Positions 35,337-44,450 of a stretch of DNA of 64,000 bases are shown here, in pieces. Position 1 is the first letter of the stretch, and every line of letters starts with the position of its first letter. The stretch is taken from positions 558,001 through 622,000 of the forward strand of contig NZ_CP186274.1 of the NCBI RefSeq assembly GCF_049331405.1, written 5' to 3'. A program made the position numbers and the translations under genes. The DNA is from PoT sp049331405. Lineage in GTDB: Bacteria; Planctomycetota; Planctomycetia; Isosphaerales; Isosphaeraceae. The notes below the pieces were generated by a model that saw only the letters and a program-made list of their open reading frames with translations, was not told the DNA's origin and made no database searches.

Positions 35337-36330
35337 GCCTTGTCGTAAACGATGGCGGGGGGCACCCCCGGACGCACCCGTGCGTCTCGGGATCGCGGCC
35401 GGAGTTCGCGGCCCTCGGCCCGAGCCATGGGCTTGATCTGGCGAAGTGCGGCGGAGGCCGCTTCAAGCTGCGGAATCGAATTCTCGTAATTTTACGTGTT
35501 TGAATTCGAGATCCATGCCGAGAACGAAACCCTCAAGTCGGACTGATCGCCGCGAGCGAAGGCAGATCCGGCGAGACCTCGGCGACCCATGCTTGAGCGA
35601 ACTCTTTCATGATGGAACATCGACGCATCGATGGTTGCGGGCCTTGGGGTCGAACGAATCACGGTCAGCTATTCGTGATGTCCTGGGATTTCTTAAGCTC
35701 TACCTCGGCGAAACCCCCGAGTTTCGAAATTCCTCGTTTTTCTCCCGTAGGCTTGAGGAGTCCGGCCCTGGACCGGAATTGCGATGGCGCGGGCCTCGGC
35801 GATCCAACCCGCGACGAGGCGTGTTATTAGACCGAAGCTGTGATCTCGGGTGTTTCCCTTACATGCTCTCCCTTCTTCGGTTATGACCTTTGATTATGGA
35901 TTCGATTCGGGGAATCTTGCGTCGATGAGGCAAATGATAATATTCGGAATTCGCCAGATGCCGAATCGTTGAACGAGTGAGATTCCTCCGCCTCAGGCGA
36001 GCGCGGCGGATGAGTCTAGCTTCCGGACCGCGCTAAAGACACGAGTGTGGAAGCGAAGTTCGTGAGAATCACCCGGAAAGTCGTCGAAGTGCCCCACGCC
36101 GGGTCGGCCTCCGCTTGCGATCGCGAGCGATCGCCACTCAAATCGGACGGATGAGATGCCGACCCGAGGCTTGACTCGACGGTCGGCTCCGGATACTGGT
36201 ATTACGTTCTTTGAAATTCGTGTTACTGAATCGCCTCGTCGTTGGTCCCGTCGAGGAGTCGGTCTCGGATCCGGTCCGGCCCGTTTCGGAAACCTCATGG
36301 AGCGAGCCTCGTCTGGGCGAGGCCAGATCA
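35337..36330. other. Long spacer between divergent genes, no gene seen
   Basis: Nearly 1 kb, noticeably richer in A+T than the coding regions, especially 35,680-35,960. Open frames lack motifs and ribosome sites. The promoter of the ABC cluster that begins at 36331 should be here. A 7-base inverted repeat (CGAATTC ... GAATTCG) lies at about 35,475-35,510. Confidence 0.5.
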
Positions 36331-37746
36331 ATGACCCTGAGCATTGCGCGCAAGGAATTCGTGGATCTCGTCCGCGACGGCCGTTTCCGGTGGGCGGCGG
36401 CGATCGTCACGCTGCTGCTCGTGGCGGCGATGGCGGTCGGCTGGAGAGGCTGGCGTGAGGTCCGCGCGGAGCACGAGCAGGCCCAGGCCGAGGCCCGCCG
36501 GCACTTCGAGGGGCAGGAGGAGAAGAACCCGCACGCGGCGGCCCATTACGGGCTCTACGTCTTCAAGCCCAAGCCGCCGCTGGCCTTCTTCGACTCGGGG
36601 GTCGACCCGTACACGGGGGTCTCGGTGCATCTCGAGGCCCACCGGCGCAACGAGGTCAAGAACCGGCCCGCCCGCGACGCCACCGCGCTGCAGCGGTTCG
36701 GGGAACTGACGGCGTCGGCCGTGCTCCAACTGCTCATGCCGCTCCTGATCATCTTCCTGGCCTTCCCCGCCATCGCCGGCGAGCGAGAGCAGGGGACCTT
36801 GCGGCAGCTCCTGAGCCTCGGCGTCAGGCCGTCGTCGTTGATGCTGGGGAAGGCCCTGGGGCTCTCCGCCGCGCTGGGGCTGATCGTCCTGCCGGCGATC
36901 GTACTAGGCGTCGGCCTGCTCGCGTTCAGCGGACCCGAGCCCGGCCATGCCTGGCCCGAGGCCCTGGTGTTGGCGGGGGGATATCTGCTCTACCTCGGTA
37001 TCTTCCTCGCGGTCTCGCTGCTCGTCTCGGCCCACGCCCGCTCGGCCCGGGGGGCGCTGGTGGTGTTGCTCGGGTTCTGGATCGTCAACGCGATGATCGC
37101 CCCGAGGCTCGCGACCGACCTGGCCCGACGCGCCGTCGCCACGCCGTCGTCGGTCGAGTTCGCCTCGGCGATCCAGCGCGACATCAAGGGGGGGATCAAC
37201 GGGCACGACCCGGAGGACAAGCGGCTCGATCGGCTCAAGCAGGAGCTGTTCGCCAAGCATCAGGTCGAGACGATCGAGGAACTGCCGATCAACTTCCAGG
37301 GGGTTGCGCTCCAGGCGGGGGAGGAGTACGGCAACTCCGTCTTCGACCGCCATTACGGGGGACTCTGGGACGCCTTCAACCGGCAGGACAGGGTCCGGAA
37401 CATCCTCGGCGTCCTCTTCCCGACGCTCGCCATCCGCGACCTCTCGATGGGCCTGGCCGGGACGGACAACCGCCACGCGAGGGACTTCGCCGACTCGGCC
37501 GAGTCGTATCGCCGCGAGCTTGTCCGCGAGCTCAACAAGGACCTCGAGGTCAACGGCGCCGACCTCGGTTTCATGTATCAGGCCGGCCCCGACCTCTGGC
37601 GCAAGATGCCCGCCTTCGAGTACGAGCCGATGGCCTTGAAGCAGACTCTCGGGCTCCAGGCGATCGCCTGGGCCTCGCTCGCGGCCTGGCTGCTCGGCTC
37701 GGTCGTGCTCGTCCGCCGGTCGACCCGGGCCCTCCGGGCTGACTGA
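36331..37746 (+). CDS. ABC transporter permease, ABC-2/DUF3526 type (first)
   Basis: The protein is 471 residues. A first helix (FRWAAAIVTLLLVAAMAVGW) follows the cytoplasmic start MTLSIARKEFVDLVRDGR. A long extracytoplasmic loop comes next, then ASAVLQLLMPLLIIFLAFPA with the ABC-2 signature EREQGTLRQLLSLGV. Further helices follow, a second large loop typical of DUF3526, and a last helix near the end. It forms half of an export channel. The next gene encodes a related permease, and the ATPase is five genes down. The ATG at 36331 starts the family sequence; the open frame upstream is not conserved. Confidence 0.88.
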   Translation: MTLSIARKEFVDLVRDGRFRWAAAIVTLLLVAAMAVGWRGWREVRAEHEQAQAEARRHFEGQEEKNPHAAAHYGLYVFKPKPPLAFFDSGVDPYTGVSVHLEAHRRNEVKNRPARDATALQRFGELTASAVLQLLMPLLIIFLAFPAIAGEREQGTLRQLLSLGVRPSSLMLGKALGLSAALGLIVLPAIVLGVGLLAFSGPEPGHAWPEALVLAGGYLLYLGIFLAVSLLVSAHARSARGALVVLLGFWIVNAMIAPRLATDLARRAVATPSSVEFASAIQRDIKGGINGHDPEDKRLDRLKQELFAKHQVETIEELPINFQGVALQAGEEYGNSVFDRHYGGLWDAFNRQDRVRNILGVLFPTLAIRDLSMGLAGTDNRHARDFADSAESYRRELVRELNKDLEVNGADLGFMYQAGPDLWRKMPAFEYEPMALKQTLGLQAIAWASLAAWLLGSVVLVRRSTRALRAD

Positions 37747-37798
37747 GGACCCGGCACTCCCCCGTTATTCCTCGAAACCCAACCCGGACGTTTTCGCG

Positions 37799-39208
37799 AT
37801 GCCCTTGTTGACAATGGTCGGACACGAGGCGAGGCAGATGTCGGCCGACCGCACGCTCGCGGCCGTGTTCGCGGTGCTGGCGGTCGTCGTCGGATATGGC
37901 GTCTACAACGGCGCCTCCTGGGCCTCGTTCCAGCGCGGGGTCCTGGCGGAGGTCGCTGGCGCCGAGGCGAAGCGGCTCGAGACCTTGAAAGTGCAGGTCG
38001 GCTCGGCCGGCGAGGATCGCGGCGTCCCCGCCGATCAGGTCGGCTCGGCGCTCGGGGCTCGCGAGGCCGGGATGCCCCCCGGGCCCCTCTCGGCCCTGGT
38101 GATCGGTCAGAGCGACCTGTACCCCTATCACGCCCTGGTCACGACGGCGAGCCGGCAGTCGAACCAGGGGGACGACGAGATCGAGAACCCGACTCACCTG
38201 CTCTCGGGCCGGTTCGACCTGGGGTTCGTCATCGTCTCCCTCTTCCCGCTGGTGATCCTCGCGCTGAGCTACAATCTGATCTCGGCCGAGAAGGAGCAGG
38301 GGACGCTCGTCCTGATCCTGTCGCAGCCGGTGCGGCTCCGGTCGCTCGTGCTGGCCAAGGTGCTCGCGAGGGGAATCGTCGTGCTCGGGCTCTCGATCGC
38401 GATCTCGCTGATCGGTTATGCGGTGACCGGGGGCCGGGCGTCGGGGGACGGCCTGGCACGTCTGGGGCTTTGGATCGCGGTGGTCTCGACTTATGGGGGG
38501 TTCTGGTTCGCGCTCGCGGTGGCGATCAATTCGCTCGGCCGGGGGTCGGCGACGAACGCGCTGGCCCTGGCCGGCACCTGGTTGTTGGTGGTCGCCGTGA
38601 TCCCGGCGCTGGCCAATGTGGTCGTCCGGACCTTGTACCCGGTTCCCTCGCGGGTCGAGTTGGTCCAGTCGATCCGATCGGCCTCGGATCAAGCCCAGGC
38701 GACCGAGCCGAAGCTGAACGCGAAGTTCCTGGAGGCGCATCCCGAGCTGGCCAGGGGGCGCGACGAGGCGAATGAGTTCGCCGTGCAATCCCTGGCCGTG
38801 CAGGAGGCGACGGAGGCGGGCGTGGCGGAAGTACTCGGCAGGTTCGAGACCCAACTCATGCGGCAGCAGGCCCTCGTCGACCGCTTCCGGTTCGTCTCGC
38901 CGGCGATCGCGACGCTGGAGGCCCTCCAGGATGTCGCCGGCACCGGCTCGGCCCGCTACCGTCACTACGTCGAGCAGGTGGAAACCTTCCATGAACGCTG
39001 GCGAGACTTCTTCCGGCCCAGGATCCTCAGGAGCGAGCCGATCAGGGCCGAGGACCTCGGCCTGATCCCCGCGTTCACCTTCCGCGAGGAACCCTTCCAG
39101 GCGGTCGCGTCCCGGGTCGTCGTCGGCCTGGTGGGGCTGGCCGTGCCGACGGTCTTGGTGGGCCTCCTGGGGCGCCTGGCGATGCGCCGCTACCCGGTCG
39201 TCGGTTAG
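37799..39208 (+). CDS. ABC transporter permease, ABC-2/DUF3526 type (second)
   Basis: The 469 residues have the same plan as the preceding protein, with distinct sequence: helix RTLAAVFAVLAVVVGYGVY, an outer loop, FDLGFVIVSLFPLVILALSY, then the signature ISAEKEQGTLVLILSQPVRL and helices such as LWIAVVSTYGGFWFALAVAI and TWLLVVAVIPALANVVV. A large loop follows, with a final helix VVVGLVGLAVPTVLVGLLG. It probably pairs with the first permease as a heterodimer. It starts 52 bases after the first permease stops and is in the same orientation. Confidence 0.88.
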   Translation: MPLLTMVGHEARQMSADRTLAAVFAVLAVVVGYGVYNGASWASFQRGVLAEVAGAEAKRLETLKVQVGSAGEDRGVPADQVGSALGAREAGMPPGPLSALVIGQSDLYPYHALVTTASRQSNQGDDEIENPTHLLSGRFDLGFVIVSLFPLVILALSYNLISAEKEQGTLVLILSQPVRLRSLVLAKVLARGIVVLGLSIAISLIGYAVTGGRASGDGLARLGLWIAVVSTYGGFWFALAVAINSLGRGSATNALALAGTWLLVVAVIPALANVVVRTLYPVPSRVELVQSIRSASDQAQATEPKLNAKFLEAHPELARGRDEANEFAVQSLAVQEATEAGVAEVLGRFETQLMRQQALVDRFRFVSPAIATLEALQDVAGTGSARYRHYVEQVETFHERWRDFFRPRILRSEPIRAEDLGLIPAFTFREEPFQAVASRVVVGLVGLAVPTVLVGLLGRLAMRRYPVVG

Positions 39209-39231
39209 ACCCGCGAATCCCCCCCCGAGAC

Positions 39232-40413
39232 ATGGGTGGAAACATGGCCGAATGTTACGCCAATAAACCGCATCGCGGCCTGCTCCGCACGGTCGCCCTC
39301 CCCGTCCTCCTGGCCTGCGGGGCCGCTCCTGCGGGCACGCCGACGGAGCCGGCGAAGCTGCTCGAGTCGGGGCGCTATCGCGAGGCCCTGGCCTCGCTGG
39401 AGAAGGGGGCCTCCGATCCCGCGTCACGCCTGCTGCGAGGCCGCGCTTACCTCGGGCTCGGGCGCTATGCGGAGGCCGAGGCCGACCTCACCGAGCCCGG
39501 TCCCGCGCAGGGCGAGCCGGTTCGGCTCGAGGCCCTCTCGCGGGCCGTGGAGGTTCGGGGGGACGTCGATAAGGCCCTGACGCTCATGACCCAGGGGGTG
39601 GAGGTGAAGCGGAAGTCGCTCGCCTCGACCGAGTCGATCGACGGCGCGAATGCCCTGGCCGATTACCGGACGGCCTTCGGCGAACTCGCCTTCCGGACCG
39701 GCAAGCTCGACGTGGCCAAGGAGCAGTTCCAGAAGGCGATCTCGCTGGTGGGCGAGGCCCACGCCAAGCTCCACGCCCTCGACATTCCCCACGACGAGCG
39801 CGACCCCCGGCTCTTCGCCGGTCCCGCCACGGCCGGGCTGGCCCGCGTCTATGGCGCGCAGGGGGATGCCCAACGCGCCGAGCGGAGCTGGCGGAGCGTC
39901 AACGCCCGCACCGACGACCCGGCGATCCTCGCGAGCCTGGTCACCTTCTACCGGGCCCGCAACGACGCGAAGACGTCGCGTCGACACCTCGAGCGAGCCC
40001 TTAAACTTTCGAAGGGGAAGCCCGCCCAGCGCCGGGTCAGGGCTCTTTTGCTCGCCGAGGATAAGGCGACGCAGAAGGAGGCCCTAGAACTGGCGGAGGC
40101 CCTCCACGCGGAGTCTCCCAACCTCGAGGCCTGCGACGCCCTCGCCTGGGTCTTGCACCTCCAGGGCGATCAGGAACGAGCGGCCGAGATCCTCAAGCCC
40201 CTGGTCGAGCTGGGCACGAAGGATCCCGAGGTACTCTACCACGCCGGGCTCATCGCCCAGGCCCGGAAGCAGACCGAGGACGCCAGGCGACTGCTCAAGG
40301 GGTCACTCGCCCTCAACCCGGCCTTCGACCCCGTCATGTCGCCCGACGCAAAGAAACGCCTCGAACAGCTCCGCCGAGGGGCTCCCTCGACGAACCCTCC
40401 ATCGGCCCACTGA
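39232..40413 (+). CDS. Tetratricopeptide-repeat protein, exported
   Basis: The protein is 393 residues, or 389 from the second ATG at 39244. A short hydrophobic N-terminus (LLRTVALPVLLACGAAPAG) suggests export. Repeats of about 34 residues follow, for example LLESGRYREALASLEKGA, LLRGRAYLGLGRYAEAEADL, LAFRTGKLDVAKEQFQKAIS and ALAWVLHLQGDQERAAEILK, with final YHAGLIAQARKQTEDARRLL. TPR proteins hold other proteins together. The position inside the ABC cluster suggests a periplasmic accessory part, which is inference. It starts 23 bases after the second permease. Confidence 0.85.
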   Translation: MGGNMAECYANKPHRGLLRTVALPVLLACGAAPAGTPTEPAKLLESGRYREALASLEKGASDPASRLLRGRAYLGLGRYAEAEADLTEPGPAQGEPVRLEALSRAVEVRGDVDKALTLMTQGVEVKRKSLASTESIDGANALADYRTAFGELAFRTGKLDVAKEQFQKAISLVGEAHAKLHALDIPHDERDPRLFAGPATAGLARVYGAQGDAQRAERSWRSVNARTDDPAILASLVTFYRARNDAKTSRRHLERALKLSKGKPAQRRVRALLLAEDKATQKEALELAEALHAESPNLEACDALAWVLHLQGDQERAAEILKPLVELGTKDPEVLYHAGLIAQARKQTEDARRLLKGSLALNPAFDPVMSPDAKKRLEQLRRGAPSTNPPSAH

Positions 40414-40448
40414 CGCCACAACGCCCTGGCTCCCAACCCGAGGTGATG

Positions 40449-41264
40449 ATGAAGACTCTCCAACGCACGCTGCTCGCCTTCGCCCTGATCGTCGCGTCGT
40501 CCCTGCCGGCCTGGTCCCACACCCTCCGGGTGCTGGTGACGCGCCCCGTGCCGCATCAAGGCTTCAAGAACACGGCTTATCTCTCTTATGGACATCTCCT
40601 CCCGGTTGACGAGCTGATCCCCGCCGAGGAGGTTGGCGACTACCAGATCCACACTCCCTCCGGCTCGATCAAGCCGCTCGAGAAGTCGGGCAAGTCGATG
40701 CACGCGAACGAGGTCGTCTTCGAGGAGCCGGGGCTCTATCAGGTCGCCGTGGTGCGCAAGCCCCTCACATACGTCTCGTACACGGAATCCTCGGGCAAGC
40801 TCGGCTTCATGCGGCTGCCGAAGGATAAGGCCAAGCTGCCCGAAGGGGCGAAGCTGAACGCATCGGCCAAGTCCCACCAGTTCTCCAAGGCGGTCGTCCT
40901 CAACGAGATCGCCGAAGGCCAGGCGACCCCCGCACTCGGCCACGCGCTGGAGATCGTGATCGAGGAGAAGCCGGGCAAGAACGGCTACTCGGCCGATGCG
41001 CCGATCAAGGCCCGCGTGCTCTTCCAGGGCAAGCCGCTCGCGAACACCAAGCTCTCCGCCGCCAGCACGACCCGGAACCCCGACGGCGTCCCAACCGTCT
41101 CGGCCGAGACCGACGCCGAGGGCCGCGCCTCGCTGGAACTGATCGAGCCCGGTACCTGGGTCCTTGACGTTTTGCACGTCATCCCGTCGAGCCCGGAAGA
41201 CCGCCACGCGTTCGACAACGAGCGTTACGTGGCGACCGTCGCGATCCCCGTTTCCGACAAGTGA
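40449..41264 (+). CDS. DUF4198 protein, secreted
   Basis: The 271-residue protein has a clear Sec signal (LLAFALIVASSLPAWSHTL) and then the DUF4198 pattern: HTLRVLVTRPVPHQGFKNTA, FEEPGLYQVAVVRKP, and in the second half APIKARVLFQGKPLANTKL with ETDAEGRASLELIEPGTWVL, a carboxypeptidase-regulatory-like beta domain. DUF4198 proteins are often linked to uptake or handling of nickel, cobalt or other metals. Here the partner is an ABC exporter, so a metal link is only a possibility. Three start codons stand in a row (GTG ATG ATG from 40443); the last best fits the GAGG site. Confidence 0.83.
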   Translation: MKTLQRTLLAFALIVASSLPAWSHTLRVLVTRPVPHQGFKNTAYLSYGHLLPVDELIPAEEVGDYQIHTPSGSIKPLEKSGKSMHANEVVFEEPGLYQVAVVRKPLTYVSYTESSGKLGFMRLPKDKAKLPEGAKLNASAKSHQFSKAVVLNEIAEGQATPALGHALEIVIEEKPGKNGYSADAPIKARVLFQGKPLANTKLSAASTTRNPDGVPTVSAETDAEGRASLELIEPGTWVLDVLHVIPSSPEDRHAFDNERYVATVAIPVSDK

Positions 41265-41377
41265 AAATCCGAGCGAACGACTCGCCTTGACCGACTCCCA
41301 GGCTCGGGCCTCGCCTCCGACCCCGAAGGCGAGCCGAGCCCCCTCCGACCCGCCCCTTGCGGAGAGCTTCCTCCCCG

Positions 41378-42082
41378 ATGTTGCAAGCGATCGACCTCAC
41401 GAAGCGATACGACGACCGCCTCGCCCTGGACCGGCTCAACCTGACCATCGAGCCGGGCGAGATCTTCTGCCTGCTCGGCGCGAACGGGGCCGGCAAGACC
41501 ACGACGATCAACCTCTTCCTCAACTTCCTCCATCCGACGTCCGGCACCGCGCTCGTCAAAGGGCTGGACGTCACCGAGCACCCCCTGGAGACGAAGCGGT
41601 TCCTCGCCTACATCCCCGAGCAGGTGATGCTCTACCGCAATTTCTCGGGGCTCGAGAACCTCGAATACTTCGCTAAGCTGGCGGGCAAGGGGCACTACAC
41701 GCGTGACGATCTCCGCGCATTCCTCTCGAGGGCGGGGCTCTCTGAGGAGGCCTCCAAGCGTCGGGTCTCGACCTACTCCAAGGGCATGCGGCAGAAGGTC
41801 GGCATAGCGATCGCCCTGGCCAAGGAGGCGGAGGCCCTCCTGCTCGACGAGCCGACCTCGGGCCTGGATCCGAAGGCCTCGAACGAGTTCTCGAGACTGA
41901 TCGAGCAACTCGGGGCCGAGGGGGTCGCCATCCTCATGGCCACCCACGACCTCTTCCGCGCCAAGGAGAGCGGCACGAGGGTCGGGATCATGAAGCACGG
42001 CAATCTCGTCGAGACGATGCTGACCGAAGAGATCGGGCACTCGGATCTCGAGCAGTTATATATTCAACATATGAACGACTGA
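41378..42082 (+). CDS. ABC transporter ATP-binding protein
   Basis: The 234 residues have all nucleotide-binding motifs: Walker A GANGAGKTTTINLFL, the Q-loop in YIPEQVMLYRNFSGLENL, the signature YSKGMRQKVGIAIALA (degenerate first residues, as in many ABC-2 exporters), Walker B ALLLDEPTSGLDP and the H-loop ATHDLFRAKE. It powers the two DUF3526 permeases encoded at 36331-39208. The start at 41378 begins the family sequence. It ends the cluster, 113 bases after the DUF4198 gene. No terminator hairpin was seen before the convergent hydrolase gene. Confidence 0.95.
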   Translation: MLQAIDLTKRYDDRLALDRLNLTIEPGEIFCLLGANGAGKTTTINLFLNFLHPTSGTALVKGLDVTEHPLETKRFLAYIPEQVMLYRNFSGLENLEYFAKLAGKGHYTRDDLRAFLSRAGLSEEASKRRVSTYSKGMRQKVGIAIALAKEAEALLLDEPTSGLDPKASNEFSRLIEQLGAEGVAILMATHDLFRAKESGTRVGIMKHGNLVETMLTEEIGHSDLEQLYIQHMND

Positions 42083-42149
42083 ACAGAATTAAGGTGAACA
42101 AAGTCTAGACTTGAAGAACATTGAATTCAGAAGCTATGTGCATTTGAAG

Positions 42150-43286
42150 CTATCGCGTGACCTTGCCTGCCTGAATGTCGCCCCAGGAGGTGTAGGCGGC
42201 GATGCGGGGGGCGACGTCGGGGTAGGTTAGCGCCTCGGGGAACGTCGTGTGCTTGAACTTGCTCTGGTGGTGGTGGTCGATCTCCTCGACCTTGCTCATG
42301 AGCGGCCCGATCCGCTTGCGGTCGGAATGCGTCAGGCCGACGCTGCCGAGGGCGCCCTTGATGCCGGTGTATCTGCCGAAGACGTAGACGGAGAGGGCAT
42401 AGTCGCAGCGGTTGGGGAGGTTCAGCAGGGCCTCGCATGTGGGCAAGGTGTGCTCGAGGCGTTCGCCGGGGTTGAGCCAGTGGTGGGCGGAGGCGGAGTC
42501 GAGGGCGATGCAGCGGATCCGGAGGTCGCGACGGCCGTTGCTGAGCTGGAGCGAGGGCTCGCGGAGGAACGGGCGGATCTCGGCGCCGGAGAGAAGGTGG
42601 GTCGTGCTCAGCACGATCCGGCCCCCGTCGCTCTGCCCCATGAGGCAGATGCGTGACTGCGGCGGGGCGGCCTGGAGCACCCTGGCCAGATGGTAGCCGG
42701 CGATCCGCGCCCGCCGGGCCTTCTCGTTGAGGTCCACCACGAAGTCGCGATCGATGCGCTCGCTGGGCCAGTCGAAGATCACGAACAGGGAGTCGGGCGC
42801 GAACCCACCGATCGCCTCGAGCTTCGCGCGGATCTCGATCGCTTCCTTCGTCGACTCGCGGTAGGTGTAGGCGTTCCCGTGGACCAGGATAACCGTGGGC
42901 CGGCCCGCCATGCGCTCGAGCAGGGCCTCGGGGTCGGTGCCATGGAGCGGGCCGCCGGATTCGTCGAGGCGCCCGACCGCCAGGTTTGGCCAGGGATTCG
43001 ACCCCGCCGCCTCCTCGCAGGCCCGCGTGTGGACGACCCAGGTCTCGACCCCGGAGCCGGGCGAGATGAGTTCCGGGTCGAAGTGCTCCCGGGGGGAGTC
43101 GACCTTGATGATCCCGGAGAGGTCGGGACCCTTCCCGCGAGCAGGGCGCTCGGCCGCCGTCTTGGAGGTTCGGCTTACGAAGGGGCCGAAACAGCCGGGG
43201 ACGCACAATGTCGATGAGGCAATCAGGGCGACCGCAGGCCAACGCGAACGTCGGTGCGTGGCGGGGGTCTCTCCGGAGGGATCCAT
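42150..43286 (-). CDS. Alpha/beta-hydrolase lipoprotein
   Basis: The protein is 378 residues. The N-terminus (VALIASSTLCVPGCFG) ends in a lipobox-like Val-Pro-Gly-Cys, so lipid anchoring is likely. The hydrolase domain shows VILVHGNAYTYRES for the oxyanion region, SLFVIFDWPSER, the nucleophile elbow ICLMGQSDGGRIVL and possible acid and base residues in IRCIALDSASAHHWL and later His residues. It resembles the DUF900-type hydrolases of unknown substrate. It stands alone on the minus strand and converges on the ABC cluster. Confidence 0.78.
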   Translation of the reverse strand: MDPSGETPATHRRSRWPAVALIASSTLCVPGCFGPFVSRTSKTAAERPARGKGPDLSGIIKVDSPREHFDPELISPGSGVETWVVHTRACEEAAGSNPWPNLAVGRLDESGGPLHGTDPEALLERMAGRPTVILVHGNAYTYRESTKEAIEIRAKLEAIGGFAPDSLFVIFDWPSERIDRDFVVDLNEKARRARIAGYHLARVLQAAPPQSRICLMGQSDGGRIVLSTTHLLSGAEIRPFLREPSLQLSNGRRDLRIRCIALDSASAHHWLNPGERLEHTLPTCEALLNLPNRCDYALSVYVFGRYTGIKGALGSVGLTHSDRKRIGPLMSKVEEIDHHHQSKFKHTTFPEALTYPDVAPRIAAYTSWGDIQAGKVTR

Positions 43287-43484
43287 AGGGGGAAGTCTCG
43301 AGCCTGGTCCGCACCCTCGTGGTCAGACGTCGGCTCTTTCATCGGATTGTGACCGAGGCCCCATGCGGAAAAAGGCCGGCGATTGCGGCGAGCCCCGCGC
43401 GGTTCTGAGGATCGGTCTCCAACGACCGGACGCATGGCCCAATCCCAACTTGATCGCCGCGGCGATTGTACCGCGCGGAGGGGC

Positions 43485-43838
43485 TCAGCCGGCCTGGCCG
43501 GCGGGGGTCTTCTCCTGGCAGTAGGCCTTGAGGATCGTCATGACGAGGCCGGGGAAGCGGCCTTCGAGCTCCTTGATCCGGAGCCGGCTCAGCAGCTCGA
43601 CCCCCTTGCGCTCGCTCGTGATGAGCCCGGCCTCGCGGAGGATCTGGAAGTGCTGCGAGCAGGTGGATTTGGGCATCGCGACGTTCATCTTGTTCATCGT
43701 CGAGATGCAGCTCTCAGCCGCCTCCGCGCGCAGCATCTCGCTCACGATGGCGAGGCGGACCGGGTCCGCCAGGGCGTGGAGGATCCCCGAGACGGTGACG
43801 CTTTCAATGCTGGGATGGAAGAGCGGTCTGGATGCCAT
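43485..43838 (-). CDS. ArsR-family transcriptional repressor
   Basis: The 117 residues form a winged helix domain: ILHALADPVRLAIVSEMLRA, then KSTCSQHFQILREAGLITSE for the recognition helix and wing entry, and KELEGRFPGLVMTILKAY at the end. Cys residues at CISTMNK and STCSQH could sense metals or electrophiles, but the classic CxC arsenic/cadmium site is absent. It is divergent from an ene-reductase gene; the likely targets are that gene and the two reductases after it. Repression is lifted by the ligand in this family. Confidence 0.9.
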   Translation of the reverse strand: MASRPLFHPSIESVTVSGILHALADPVRLAIVSEMLRAEAAESCISTMNKMNVAMPKSTCSQHFQILREAGLITSERKGVELLSRLRIKELEGRFPGLVMTILKAYCQEKTPAGQAG

Positions 43839-44450
43839 GTTGATGACGGAAAGGGAGCGTGAAACCCTGATCCTCGTCGGGGACCGCCCGCGATCTCTTG
43901 CGGGTGCGACGTGAAACGGACTCTGGCCGAGGAGGAGTGGACCCGGCTCCCCCTTTACATCTCATCATAACGGAAAACCCCTCCCTTTTCACGGGGTTTT
44001 CGACGGCCCTCGCCCGCATGCCCGTTACAACCGGATGACGAGAACTTTGTATAGTTCCCTTGTTCTTGAATTGTGAACTACCTAAGATTCCGCCGAGCGG
44101 GGCGGCAAGCCCCACACTCTTCGGGAAGATTTCGAGTCGCGGAGATTCACCTCCGCGAGACGACTGCGGCGAGGTCGCAGGGACGGCTCCTTCGCGACGA
44201 AGCGTGGCGGACCGGGGAGGCCAGACGCCCCTGAGTGGCGAGTTGGCCGATAGCAGGCTCCCGGCGTCCTCGACTCCCCGGGGCTCGACGACGCCGGCGC
44301 GATCGGGATCAGGGCCCGGCGGCCGGCTCCTTCGGAAAATCAGAGAGGGCGACGGTGATGGGTGCCGCTCGACGTCGAGAGCGGCGACGACCCTCCCTCG
44401 CAGGATGTAGCAACTGAGGTTCGGGTTCTTTCATGAGGCAGGTGTCGATC
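43839..44450. promoter_or_regulatory. Divergent control region between arsR-type gene and ene-reductase gene
   Basis: About 610 bases. A 9-base stem GAAAACCCC/GGGGTTTTC (43973-43981 with 43993-44001) lies on the arsR-gene side. A separated inverted repeat TAGTTC...GAACTA (44052-44057 with 44075-44080) sits in an A+T-rich patch at 44,040-44,090 and is a candidate ArsR operator and promoter. No gene is seen. Confidence 0.4.

Noticed and set aside
35446..35886. 146-codon plus-strand open frame in the spacer before the ABC cluster
   Set aside because: No motif, no ribosome site and atypical composition; treated as spacer.
37571..39427. 618-codon minus-strand open frame opposite the second permease
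   Set aside because: Arg/Asp/Gln-rich antisense shadow without motifs.
43127..43314. Alternative frames across the alpha/beta-hydrolase gene
   Set aside because: Arg/Pro-rich reading typical of a GC-rich shadow; the lipoprotein frame has the signal and the catalytic motifs.
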